64,000 bases of DNA from JBALVT01 sp047612385. GTDB lineage: Bacteria; Pseudomonadota; Gammaproteobacteria; Pseudomonadales; Halieaceae. The notes under the pieces were generated by a model. The model saw nothing but the letters and a program-made list of their open reading frames with translations. It was not told the origin of the DNA and did no database searches. This document shows, piece by piece, positions 17,095-25,768 of this stretch (positions within the stretch are counted from its first letter, which is position 1; every line of letters begins with the position of its first letter). The translations under genes and the position numbers were made by a program. The stretch is from NCBI GenBank assembly GCA_047612385.1, contig JBLGAR010000001.1, forward strand, positions 1 through 64,000, read 5' to 3'.

Positions 17095-18384
17095 TTACTT
17101 GATGTCGACGAAGGCTTCGTCGCGGATACGCTGCAACCAGGCGTCCAGCTCTTCCTGGAATTTGCGCTGATGCAGATAGTCAGACGCTTTGCCACGGATC
17201 GCCAGTTCGGTCATGTCCTGATCTCGCCGCCCCGTGATTTCCAATAGATGCCAGCCATACTGACTGCGGACGGGCTCGCTCAGTGAACCGATTGCGGTTT
17301 TCGCCATTTCCTGTTCAAACTCCGGGACCATCTGACCCGGGCTGGTCCAGCCAAGATCGCCGCCTTCCTGCGCGGAGCCTATGTCTTCAGAATTCGCCTT
17401 GGCAAGAGCCGCAAAGTCTTCGCCCGCCGCAGCGCGTGCCCTGATTTTGACTATGAGAGCTCTGGCCTGATCGTCGTTCAAAATCTCCGAAGGCTTTATA
17501 AGAATATGGCGGACCTCAGTTTGAGCTACCATCTGCTCGCCGCCGCGCAAATCCTGTAGGTTCACAATGTGAAGACCGCTCTCACTGCGGATGGCCTTTG
17601 AGGTTTCCCCGAGCTTTAATTGCGGTGCAACATCGGCAAACAATGAAGGCAGGTCTGACAGCTTTCGCCAGCCTAAATCGCCACCGCTGAAAGTGTAACC
17701 TCCAGTATTCGAGCTCACCACATCATCAAAAGGCTCTCCCGAGGCGATACGATTTAGCATGGCGTCCACATGGGCTTGCGCGTCAGAAATAGTGCTCTGT
17801 GTGGCGTCGGGTGCAATAGCCAGTAGGGCGTGAACCAGGCGATACTCGGCTTGGGTGAGTTTTTGCCCCTCTTCAGTTGCCAGAAAGTTATCGACTTCCT
17901 GAGGAGTAATCTGAATTCGCTGATTCACGTTCCCGCTCTGGACCCGCTGCAACACCATCTCTCGCCGGATCTGCTCGCGCATTTCCTGGTAGGACTTCCC
18001 TTCGATCTCCAGTCGCTGGCTAAACTGTTCAAGCGACATACCGTTTTGTTCGGCAATACGGCCCATCGCGCCATTGAGCTGCGCATCGCCGATGCGAACA
18101 CCCACTCTCTGCCCCTTTTGGATTTGGATACTCTCCAGAATCAAACGATCCAGGGTCTGCCTGATGAGTTCATCTTCAGCCGGCATGTCCACTGCCCGAG
18201 CCTTCAGGCTCTCAGTAATCGCTGCGAGGCGTTCACGCAATTCGCTGGCCATAATGACATCGTCATCAACAATGGCGACAACCTGGTCCAATATCACAGT
18301 GGCGGCCTGAGCGTTTGGTAGGGTTGCGACGGTGGTCGCCAGCCCAAGAGCTAGTGCTAGTGTCTTAATATTCACGATCTTCAA
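17095..18384 (-). CDS. surA: Periplasmic chaperone and peptidyl-prolyl isomerase SurA
   Basis: Escorts outer-membrane beta-barrel proteins through the periplasm. The 429-residue precursor has a Sec signal peptide ending about residue 27 (ATLPNAQA), a SurA N-domain (VAIVDDDVIMASELRERL), and two parvulin domains at about 175-275 and 285-385. The parvulin domains show GGDLGWRKLSDLPSLF and GGDLGWTSPGQMVPEFE. It overlaps the 3' end of lptD by 20 nt, so it is translationally linked with one of its own major clients. Confidence 0.97.
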   Translation of the reverse strand: MKIVNIKTLALALGLATTVATLPNAQAATVILDQVVAIVDDDVIMASELRERLAAITESLKARAVDMPAEDELIRQTLDRLILESIQIQKGQRVGVRIGDAQLNGAMGRIAEQNGMSLEQFSQRLEIEGKSYQEMREQIRREMVLQRVQSGNVNQRIQITPQEVDNFLATEEGQKLTQAEYRLVHALLAIAPDATQSTISDAQAHVDAMLNRIASGEPFDDVVSSNTGGYTFSGGDLGWRKLSDLPSLFADVAPQLKLGETSKAIRSESGLHIVNLQDLRGGEQMVAQTEVRHILIKPSEILNDDQARALIVKIRARAAAGEDFAALAKANSEDIGSAQEGGDLGWTSPGQMVPEFEQEMAKTAIGSLSEPVRSQYGWHLLEITGRRDQDMTELAIRGKASDYLHQRKFQEELDAWLQRIRDEAFVDIK

Positions 18385-20800
18385 AACCTCGAATCATATC
18401 TTGCAAAATACCCGTGACCCGGTTGCCGAAGCCGCCCATGCCTTTGAGTACTATTTGGACCTGTGTTGAGCTCTCTCGTTCCAGGTCTGGATTATTAAAA
18501 TCGGTTAACGCGCCGGAAACATTGTCGAAATAGCGCAGATGTAAAACTCTGACCTTCCAGCAGCAGGTATCATATTCCAGTCCATACATATCTTCTATGC
18601 TGGTGTCCGCCTCGACACTGTAGTTCCAGGCCGCGAAAAACCTCCATCTGTCGGTGACCGGTAGATAGGTAGACAAGTGAAATTGTTCAGTGACTGTTGT
18701 TAGAGCCAGCCCCGACCCTGGTCGTCGGTAGGTGTAACCTGCGTTTAAAACTGAGCCGTCTTCCCAAGCATAGTTTGCCTGCAAGCTACCGGCATTTACC
18801 TCACCGCTGTAAGGATCCCATAACAGATTGCTGCGCATTCCCAGCCGGCTGTTGGGCCTAAATCGCAGTTCTGCAGCCATCTCAGAGCCGGACTGTTCTT
18901 CGGGTTCATCCAAGGCGTTCAGTCTTACTCTTCGGTCTTTAAAGTAGAAAATCTGACCGACGCTGGCGCTCAGATACTCCTGGCCATCGGTATCCCCTAT
19001 AAACCGAGTAGTTACCCCTAATGACACTTGGTCGGCGTCGTCAATTCGATCACGGCCGCTAAATCGAGTCTCTCGAAATAGTTGATTGTAACTAAAAGTG
19101 AGTTCGGCACTGTCGAAATCCGGTTGATCCGTTTGGTCTTCATACTCACTGTGGACGTAATACAGTCTGGGTTCCAGAGTGTGCACTATGCTCTTGTTGG
19201 CCAGCACGGTCTGGCGCTCAAAGAACAAGCCACCGTCGATGCTGGCAAGTGCCGAGCCTGCGGAGGGTTTGTTTTCATCTGCGAACTGCGTCAGATCGGT
19301 GAGGTCGTAGTTCAGTTGGCGGTACTTCAGCACTGGGTTGAAAAATCCGTAGCCCCACTGCATCGGGTAGCCCGCGCCGACCTCTGCATAGACACGTTGG
19401 CCCCTTACGCGATCATCGTCCGTATCGAAATCCGAATACTGCGCCAGCAATATAGGGTCGAATTCGAAGGGGACGCGTTGACTTCTGTAACGGCCGGTGA
19501 TTTGGGGCAACTTTTTGTAGTCGTTGCTGAGGTCATCGGCCAAAGTTTGAAATTGCTGCAGCTCCATTTCAACCAACCAATCATCACCTAAGTAATCGAG
19601 TGAGGCGAGTTGCAGCAAATTCGTTTGGCGTTTTGTTTCAAGGCTGGAGTTGTCCAGGTCTTTCAGATAGTTAACATCACTGGCCTTGGCGTATTCCACT
19701 TTGGATCGCCAGCGTTGTTGGAACAATCCATCGTGTGCGACGACGCTTAACCATCGATCTGTGTTGCGGTCTTCTGGAAATTCATCCGCATAACGTTTGT
19801 CATCGCTCAAATAGCTACCGCCTACAGACCAGGCTCCGAGAAGCTCGTGCAGATAGCGAACCTCCAGATCATGGTTTAGCCCGCGTTCCTGAATGTATCT
19901 CGGGGAGTAAAGGGCATCGTAGTTGGGGGCTAGATTTAGATACACCGGCAGCGATACATCGATGCCCCCCTTGGAATCACTGCCAAGCGATGGCCATAAG
20001 ATACCGGTACTGCGCCGATCATCTAGCGGCAGACGAATCCAGGGAGCGTAGAATACAGGAATTCCACCTAATTCGATTTTTGCGCCTCTGGCGGTGGCGT
20101 AGCCTTTGTCGACATCGAGAACCATGTTGTCGGCGCGCAAGTTCCAGTCTTTGTCGTCCGGCTCGCAATAACTCAGATTGCTGTCGAGCAAATGAATGAG
20201 CCCGTCTTCATCCCGGCGCAGCTCCTCGGCAGAGCCGTGAAAGTGCATGTCATGTAATACAAATTCACTGCCGTCAATTTTGGCTTCGCCGCTGATCGAG
20301 TTAAATTCCGCGTGATCTCCTCGGAATAATACACCGGGCTCTCTGACAGAGATGTCACCGCTTATGGTTCCCGTTCTCTTGTTTCTATTGAAGGTGGCGT
20401 TGTCACCGCGCAATTGCCTGTAACCCTGATTGACCTCCACTCCGCCGGACAGTGTTATATTGTCGCCCTTCAACGTGGTTTCGGATGCGCTGGCCTCAAT
20501 GTCAGAAGCTTCTGGTTTAACGCTCTGATCGACTAGAGACAGGGGGTCTATATAGCGACCCTTGCAGCTTATGCAGGTTTCGTCTCTCAACTCTCGTGGG
20601 ACAGAATTCAAAGAGACCCAGTCCAGTGGGCCTCGTTTGATTGGGATCGTCTCCAGAATCTGGTTTGGATCTTCCACTTCAGTCGCAATGGGGTCTTGTG
20701 CCCAAGCGGGCGCAGCCGCGACCATCGCCGTCAACAATAGACTCGACCATCTCGAGCGCAGCGGAGAGTTATCTGAGTAGTGGGGCAACAACGGGATCAT
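18365..20800 (-). CDS. lptD: LPS-assembly outer membrane protein LptD
   Basis: Forms with LptE the outer-membrane plug-and-barrel that inserts lipopolysaccharide. The 811-residue precursor has a signal peptide ending at AAPAWA, an OstA/LptA-like beta-jellyroll (about 95-230) and a large C-terminal barrel. The cysteines needed for the disulfide network are seen: two near the N-terminus (CISCKGRYIDP), one at YCEPDDKDW, and the vicinal pair in YDTCCWKVR near residue 735. The gene is first in lptD-surA-pdxA and divergent from amgK, as in Pseudomonas. Confidence 0.97.
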   Translation of the reverse strand: MIPLLPHYSDNSPLRSRWSSLLLTAMVAAAPAWAQDPIATEVEDPNQILETIPIKRGPLDWVSLNSVPRELRDETCISCKGRYIDPLSLVDQSVKPEASDIEASASETTLKGDNITLSGGVEVNQGYRQLRGDNATFNRNKRTGTISGDISVREPGVLFRGDHAEFNSISGEAKIDGSEFVLHDMHFHGSAEELRRDEDGLIHLLDSNLSYCEPDDKDWNLRADNMVLDVDKGYATARGAKIELGGIPVFYAPWIRLPLDDRRSTGILWPSLGSDSKGGIDVSLPVYLNLAPNYDALYSPRYIQERGLNHDLEVRYLHELLGAWSVGGSYLSDDKRYADEFPEDRNTDRWLSVVAHDGLFQQRWRSKVEYAKASDVNYLKDLDNSSLETKRQTNLLQLASLDYLGDDWLVEMELQQFQTLADDLSNDYKKLPQITGRYRSQRVPFEFDPILLAQYSDFDTDDDRVRGQRVYAEVGAGYPMQWGYGFFNPVLKYRQLNYDLTDLTQFADENKPSAGSALASIDGGLFFERQTVLANKSIVHTLEPRLYYVHSEYEDQTDQPDFDSAELTFSYNQLFRETRFSGRDRIDDADQVSLGVTTRFIGDTDGQEYLSASVGQIFYFKDRRVRLNALDEPEEQSGSEMAAELRFRPNSRLGMRSNLLWDPYSGEVNAGSLQANYAWEDGSVLNAGYTYRRPGSGLALTTVTEQFHLSTYLPVTDRWRFFAAWNYSVEADTSIEDMYGLEYDTCCWKVRVLHLRYFDNVSGALTDFNNPDLERESSTQVQIVLKGMGGFGNRVTGILQDMIRGFEDREY

Positions 20801-20898
20801 TAATACTTGCGGTTAGCGGCTTTATTGATATGTTGGGGAGGATGATAATGCATCCCCTCGCTCATGTCCGTGAATAATTGAAAAGGAAGTATGCCCGC

Positions 20899-21942
20899 AT
20901 GCCGCCTCGTCCCGTCCCCAGTGAACTATTGCCTTGGGCTTTAACTGCCCTGGGTGGTTCCGATTTGACTAGCGCGTCGGACACAGCACTGATTTTGGTC
21001 ACCGGAGATGCCAGTAATCGCCGCTATTTTCGTCTGTTGCGGGAGGGTAAAAGCTACATTGTGGCGGAAGCCCCGCCTGAGACAGAGAAGAATCGCGAGT
21101 TTGTGGCGATCCGGACCCTACTTGCCAATGCCCAGGTGCGTGTTCCAGCAATTTTAGCGGCCGATATTGAGCGTGGTTATCTGCTACTGGAAGATTTAGG
21201 TGATCAGACTCTGCTGCCGGCCCTGAATGGGGATTCGGTTGATCGGTGGTATGAGCAGGCTGAGGGTATCTTGCAGAAAATGGCTGCCGTTGATTTAAAG
21301 GCGATTGATATAGCCTGTTACGATCATGCCCTGTTTAGTGAAGAGCTCAGTCGATTCAGCGAATGGTTTGTTGAAGGCTTGCTCGATTATTCCCTAGTCG
21401 AGCCCGAGCGGGAAATAATCGCGAGGTTTAGCGCTGTACTGCTTGAAAGCGCGCTCGAGCAGCCACAGGTTTTGGTGCACCGGGATTTCCACAGTCGCAA
21501 TTTAATGATTATTGATGACAAGCTCGCGCTGATCGATTTTCAGGATGCAGTGGCGGGCCCGGTGACCTACGATATCGGCTCTTTGCTCAAAGACTGCTAC
21601 ATCCGCTGGCCTCAAGCGCAGGTCGAACAGTGGGCCTTGGCGTACAAGCAGCAGTTGTGTGCAGCGGATCTTATGTGTGATGTGAGCGATGAGCGATTCT
21701 TGCGCTGGTTCGACGCGATGGCGCTGCAGCGACACATCAAGGTGCTGGGGACTTTCGCCAGATTGTATTTGCGAGATGGCAAAGCGTCTTACCTTGAAGA
21801 CCTGCCGATGGTGCTTAGCTATGTTCGCGAAACGCTCGATCGATACGCGGGGGGGGAGCCGGCCTTTGCCGATTTTTCATTGTGGTTTGCCGATAATCTC
21901 GGCCAGCACATAGCGAATCAAACCTGGAGTGCGCCACTGTGA
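20899..21942 (+). CDS. amgK: N-acetylmuramate/N-acetylglucosamine kinase AmgK
   Basis: Phosphorylates the anomeric C1 of MurNAc/GlcNAc in the peptidoglycan recycling shortcut to UDP-MurNAc. It is a 347-residue aminoglycoside-phosphotransferase-fold kinase with TGDASNRRYFRL (nucleotide loop), catalytic VLVHRDFHSRNLMI and the metal-binding ALIDFQDAVAGP. I prefer the ATG at 20899 (AAGGAAG upstream) over the TTG at 20878. It overlaps murU by 4 nt, and the pair next to lptD is the arrangement known from Pseudomonas. Confidence 0.92.
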   Translation: MPPRPVPSELLPWALTALGGSDLTSASDTALILVTGDASNRRYFRLLREGKSYIVAEAPPETEKNREFVAIRTLLANAQVRVPAILAADIERGYLLLEDLGDQTLLPALNGDSVDRWYEQAEGILQKMAAVDLKAIDIACYDHALFSEELSRFSEWFVEGLLDYSLVEPEREIIARFSAVLLESALEQPQVLVHRDFHSRNLMIIDDKLALIDFQDAVAGPVTYDIGSLLKDCYIRWPQAQVEQWALAYKQQLCAADLMCDVSDERFLRWFDAMALQRHIKVLGTFARLYLRDGKASYLEDLPMVLSYVRETLDRYAGGEPAFADFSLWFADNLGQHIANQTWSAPL

Positions 21943-22622
21943 AGGTCATGATTCTTGCCGCTGGCCTGGGCGAGAGAATGCGTCCACTGACAGATAACAC
22001 GCCGAAGCCTTTGTTGAAAGTTGCAGGAGTGCCACTCCTTGAGCACCATATAAGACGTTTGCGCGATGCCGGTTTCAGTGAGTTGGTGGTTAATGTGTCC
22101 CACCTTGCGCAACAGATTCTCGATTACTTTGATGATGGTGCTCGCTGGGGGGTCACCATTAACTGGTCTGTGGAGGATGAGCCTCTGGAAACGGCTGGAG
22201 GTATTGTAAAAGCGCTAAACCTTTTGGGCACCGACCCTTTTGCGGTGGTCAATGGCGATATTTGGACGGATTACCCCTTTGCCCGGCTCACTGATCGTAA
22301 ACTCTCGCACAGTGACGGTGCGCACTTAGTGCTGATTGACAGTCCACCGGAGCATCCTGGCGGGGATTTTATTTTGGGCGCTGACGGGCGTCTTAGTGAA
22401 GTGTCGTCAGGGGGTGCCGGCTTGACCTATGCCGGGCTGGGTATCTATAGCGCCGGCTTCTTTACCGATTTGCCCGTGTGCAAATATCCCCTTAAACCAC
22501 TGTTGCTGCGTTCAATAGAGCGGGGCGGGCTGCAGGGTGAATACTATCGCGGTGATTGGGTTGATGTGGGCACTCCGCAGCGGCTGAAATCGCTCAACGA
22601 ACGTCTTGCGCCAAACGCCTAA
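21939..22622 (+). CDS. murU: N-acetylmuramate alpha-1-phosphate uridylyltransferase MurU
   Basis: Couples MurNAc-1-P with UTP to give UDP-MurNAc, bypassing de novo synthesis and MurA, the fosfomycin target. The 227-residue sugar nucleotidyltransferase begins with ILAAGLGERMRPLTDNTPKP, the G-x-G-x-R-x-x-P-x-T...PKP signature, and has VVNGDIWTD for metal binding. Translation starts at a GTG inside the amgK stop (4-nt overlap). Confidence 0.93.
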   Translation: MKVMILAAGLGERMRPLTDNTPKPLLKVAGVPLLEHHIRRLRDAGFSELVVNVSHLAQQILDYFDDGARWGVTINWSVEDEPLETAGGIVKALNLLGTDPFAVVNGDIWTDYPFARLTDRKLSHSDGAHLVLIDSPPEHPGGDFILGADGRLSEVSSGGAGLTYAGLGIYSAGFFTDLPVCKYPLKPLLLRSIERGGLQGEYYRGDWVDVGTPQRLKSLNERLAPNA

Positions 22623-22758
22623 TCGTCTATTCATTTATTCGGAATCAGTTTTGCGTTGTGGGCGTGAACTGTCCTGCGTTAACCGCTAGAATACCGTCTC
22701 AATTGCAGCCTAAACAGCATTACGCATAACATTGTAAATAAACCCCCGGAGCTCGAAC

Positions 22759-23433
22759 ATGCGAGACTTTCTCATCGCACCATCCATTCTCTCAGCTGAT
22801 TTCGCGCGTCTTGGGGAAGAGGTCGACAACGTTCTTGCAGCGGGAGCCGACGTTGTTCACTTTGATGTGATGGACAATCATTATGTGCCCAATCTGACTA
22901 TTGGTCCCATGGTGTGTAAGGCGCTGCGTAAGCATGGCGTGACCGCCGATATCGACGTACATCTGATGGTGAGTCCCGTTGATCAACTGATAGGGGATTT
23001 TGCTGAGGCTGGTGCCAGCTATATTACCTTTCACCCCGACGCTTCCACTCACGTTGATCGATCTTTACAAATGGTTCGATTAGCGGGCTGTAAATCGGGC
23101 CTGGTTTTAAACCCGCATGTGGGGTTGGATTGCCTTAAATACCTTATGGATAAGGTGGATATGATTCTGCTGATGTCTGTGAATCCCGGCTTTGGTGGCC
23201 AGTCGTTTATTCCTTCTACACTGGATAAGCTCCGCGAAGCCCGAGCGTTGATAGATGCATCCGGGTTCGATATTCGTCTGGAAATAGACGGGGGTGTCAC
23301 CACCAAAAATATTCAGGAGATAGCAGCCGCAGGCGCTGATACCTTTGTGGCGGGGTCGGCGATCTTTAATGCTCCAGACTATGCTGAAGTTATTGGTCAA
23401 ATGCGATCAGAGCTGGCGCGGGCTGCGGCTTAG
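22759..23433 (+). CDS. rpe: Ribulose-phosphate 3-epimerase
   Basis: Interconverts ribulose-5-P and xylulose-5-P in the pentose phosphate pathway. The 224-residue TIM barrel shows APSILSADFARLGEEV, HFDVMDNHYVPNLTIGP with catalytic Asp and metal His, LMVSPVDQLI, VNPGFGGQSFI and EIDGGVTTKNI. In Pseudomonas a gph phosphoglycolate phosphatase gene stands between rpe and trpE; here only about 245 bp of leader sequence follow. The 136 bp between murU and rpe contain no gene. Confidence 0.97.
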   Translation: MRDFLIAPSILSADFARLGEEVDNVLAAGADVVHFDVMDNHYVPNLTIGPMVCKALRKHGVTADIDVHLMVSPVDQLIGDFAEAGASYITFHPDASTHVDRSLQMVRLAGCKSGLVLNPHVGLDCLKYLMDKVDMILLMSVNPGFGGQSFIPSTLDKLREARALIDASGFDIRLEIDGGVTTKNIQEIAAAGADTFVAGSAIFNAPDYAEVIGQMRSELARAAA

Positions 23434-23467
23434 CCTGCACTAGCAAAAAATTGCCGGTTTCCGCGGC

Positions 23468-23495
23468 TTGCCAAGACGCATGTCATCTGTACAAT
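23468..23495 (+). promoter_or_regulatory. Promoter of the trp operon
   Basis: TTGCCA (23468-23473) and TACAAT (23490-23495) with a 16-bp spacer each match the sigma-70 consensus at five of six positions. Transcription would begin near 23502, just ahead of a ribosome binding site (GGAG at 23514) and the Trp-rich leader peptide. Confidence 0.65.
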
Positions 23496-23523
23496 AAGCG
23501 GCTCTTAAAGCTTGGAGAGAGCT

Positions 23524-23592
23524 GTGCAAACAGCAAAGCGTAAAACCGTCGGCTCAATGTCGATGCATGAGGTCACTTGCTGGCGATGGTAG
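23524..23592 (+). CDS. trpL: Putative trp operon leader peptide
   Basis: A 22-codon open frame starts with GTG six bases after GGAG and ends in Thr-Cys-Trp-Arg-Trp followed by TAG. It has two Trp codons in the last three positions. It lies about 22 nt downstream of a good promoter and 86 bp before trpE. This is the layout of a ribosome-mediated attenuation leader. The Trp codons fall in a short CTGGC/GCCAG stem. I did not find a clear terminator hairpin with a U-tract before trpE, so the mechanism is inferred from the peptide and its position only. Confidence 0.7.
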   Translation: MQTAKRKTVGSMSMHEVTCWRW

Positions 23593-23613
23593 CCAGAGCA
23601 TAACCACGACTTT

Positions 23614-23646
23614 AAATAGTCACGACTTGAAATAAATAGTCACGAC
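23614..23646 (+). repeat. Direct repeat in the trpE leader
   Basis: AAATAGTCACGAC occurs at 23614-23626 and again at 23634-23646 (20-bp period). A third CACGAC lies at 23605-23610. It could be a regulator or RNA-binding target, or a small slippage duplication in the trp leader. Confidence 0.75.
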
Positions 23647-23678
23647 CGTAAACGCTAATCTACTCTCCAGGACACATC

Positions 23679-25175
23679 ATGAATTCGAAAGATTTTGCTG
23701 CTTTTACAGCACAGAACTACAATCGCATTCCGGTTAGCCGCGAGGTATTGGCTGATCTTGAAACCCCCATCAGTGCCTATCGCAAACTAGCAGAAGGGCC
23801 TTATTCGTACTTTTTCGAATCGGTTCAAGGCGGTGAGAAATGGGGGCGCTACTCCATCATCGGTCTTCCATGCCGCACAGTTCTCAAGGTGTATGGCTAT
23901 CGCGCTGAGATTTGGGTGGATGGCGAATTACTGCAAAGTACTGAAGTGGAAGACCCTTTAAGCTACATCGAAGATTTTCAACAGCGCTATCGAGCCGCTC
24001 CCGATGCAGATCTACCGGTATTTCACGGTGGGCTGGTCGGCTATTTTGGCTACGATACGGTTCGCTATATTGAGCCCCGGCTGCAGCATAGCATGCCGCC
24101 TGATGAACTCGGTACGCCAGATATCCTATTGATGGTATCGGATGAAGTGCTGGTGTTTGACAACCTGGCGGGAACCATTCGCTTGGTGGTGAATTCCGAT
24201 CCCGTCGCCGAGGGCGCTTATGAATTGGCTCAGTGGCGGCTTAAAGATTTGGAAACCCGCCTGCCGAGGCCTATGAAACCATTACCTCAAGTCGTACTGG
24301 ACCCGTCGGGCAGTGAATTGCTCGAAGCCCAGGCAGCCTCCAATTTTACTCAGGAGCAGTATGAGAAGGCGGTAGAGCGGGTAAAAGAATATGTACTCGC
24401 AGGTGATGTGATGCAAACGGTGCCTTCGCAGCGAATGCGGTTGCCTTTCTCTGCTCCCCCGTTGAATTTGTACCGCGCACTGCGAAACCTTAATCCCTCA
24501 CCCTACATGTATTTTCTAGACCTGGGAGATTTTCACATCGTCGGCTCTTCGCCTGAAATTCTGGCAAGGTCTGAAGATGGTTTGGTGACAGTGCGTCCGA
24601 TTGCGGGAACTCGCCGACGCGGCCACAATGAAGCCGAAGATGCGGCCCTGGAAGCGGATTTACTGGCAGACCCGAAAGAACTTGCCGAGCACCTCATGTT
24701 GATCGACCTGGGTCGCAATGACGTCGGACGAATAGCGAAAACGGGATCGGTTAAGCTCACAGACAAGATGGTCGTCGAGAAGTATTCCCACGTGATGCAT
24801 ATAGTCTCCAATGTTACCGGGGAGCTTAAAGAGGGAAAGTCGGCTATTGATGTCCTGCGTGCCACTTTGCCAGCGGGAACATTGAGCGGCGCGCCCAAGA
24901 TTCGCGCCATGGAAATTATCGACGAACTGGAACCGGCCAAACGCGGGGTCTACGGTGGCGCAGTAGGCTATATTTCTTGGGCGGGGGATATGGATACAGC
25001 GATCGCTATTCGCACCGCGGTGATTAAAGAGGGCAATCTGTATATACAAGCTGGCGGTGGTGTTGTGGCCGACTCCATTCCCAGGCTCGAGTGGGAGGAG
25101 ACCCTGAACAAAGCGCGCGCTATTTTTAGGGCGGCATCTATGGCGTTGGCCAATAGCAATCCGGCGGAGGACTAA
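23679..25175 (+). CDS. trpE: Anthranilate synthase component I
   Basis: Converts chorismate plus ammonia to anthranilate. The 498-residue protein has an N-terminal domain with the allosteric region (LETPISAYRKLAEGPYSYFF) and the chorismate-binding C-terminal domain with IVGSSPEILAR, RPIAGTRRRG and LIDLGRNDVGR. PAGTLSGAPKIRAMEII, GAVGYISWAGDMDTAIAIRT and a final IQAGGGVVADS block follow. The conserved Ser of the tryptophan feedback site may lie in the early LE(T)PISAY region. It is the first gene of trpEGDC, with trpG 2 bp downstream. Confidence 0.97.
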   Translation: MNSKDFAAFTAQNYNRIPVSREVLADLETPISAYRKLAEGPYSYFFESVQGGEKWGRYSIIGLPCRTVLKVYGYRAEIWVDGELLQSTEVEDPLSYIEDFQQRYRAAPDADLPVFHGGLVGYFGYDTVRYIEPRLQHSMPPDELGTPDILLMVSDEVLVFDNLAGTIRLVVNSDPVAEGAYELAQWRLKDLETRLPRPMKPLPQVVLDPSGSELLEAQAASNFTQEQYEKAVERVKEYVLAGDVMQTVPSQRMRLPFSAPPLNLYRALRNLNPSPYMYFLDLGDFHIVGSSPEILARSEDGLVTVRPIAGTRRRGHNEAEDAALEADLLADPKELAEHLMLIDLGRNDVGRIAKTGSVKLTDKMVVEKYSHVMHIVSNVTGELKEGKSAIDVLRATLPAGTLSGAPKIRAMEIIDELEPAKRGVYGGAVGYISWAGDMDTAIAIRTAVIKEGNLYIQAGGGVVADSIPRLEWEETLNKARAIFRAASMALANSNPAED

Positions 25176-25177
25176 AC

Positions 25178-25756
25178 ATGTTACTGATGATTGATAACTA
25201 CGATTCCTTTACTTATAACGTGGTGCAGTATCTGGGTGAGTTGGGTGCCGACGTCCATGTGGTGCGAAACGACGAGATCTTGGTGGATGATATCGAGGCA
25301 CTGGCGCCGGAAAAAATAGTGATTTCACCCGGACCCTGCACGCCCAACGAAGCCGGTATCTCGATGGATGTTATTCGAGCTTATGCAGGCAAACTGCCTT
25401 TATTGGGGATTTGCCTGGGCCATCAGAGTATTGGTCAGGTGTTCGGAGGAACAGTAGTGCGGGCGCGCAGAGTGATGCATGGCAAAACTTCCCCGATTCA
25501 CCACACCGGTGAGGGGGTTTTTCGCGGCCTGAGCGAGCCTTTCGAGGCGACCCGTTATCATAGTCTGGTTGTGCAACGAGACACGCTGCCCGATTGTTTG
25601 GAAATAACGGCCTGGACAGAAAACGAGGCCGGTGATGTCGACGAAATAATGGGGTTGCGGCATCGCGAATTGGCTATAGAGGGCGTTCAGTTTCACCCGG
25701 AGTCGATTTTGACGGCCCATGGCCACGATCTTTTGCGCAACTTCCTGGAGCAGTAA
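25178..25756 (+). CDS. trpG: Anthranilate synthase component II (glutamine amidotransferase)
   Basis: Supplies ammonia from glutamine to TrpE. The 192-residue class I glutamine amidotransferase has LLMIDNYDSFTYNVVQYL, the oxyanion and nucleophile motifs ISPGPCTPNEAG and LLGICLGHQSIGQVFGG (Cys nucleophile), and the His-Glu pair in GVQFHPESILT. Length is that of stand-alone TrpG/PabA; the enzyme may also serve p-aminobenzoate synthesis, as no pabA is seen here. Confidence 0.97.
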   Translation: MLLMIDNYDSFTYNVVQYLGELGADVHVVRNDEILVDDIEALAPEKIVISPGPCTPNEAGISMDVIRAYAGKLPLLGICLGHQSIGQVFGGTVVRARRVMHGKTSPIHHTGEGVFRGLSEPFEATRYHSLVVQRDTLPDCLEITAWTENEAGDVDEIMGLRHRELAIEGVQFHPESILTAHGHDLLRNFLEQ

Positions 25757-25768
25757 GTGGAGCCGACT

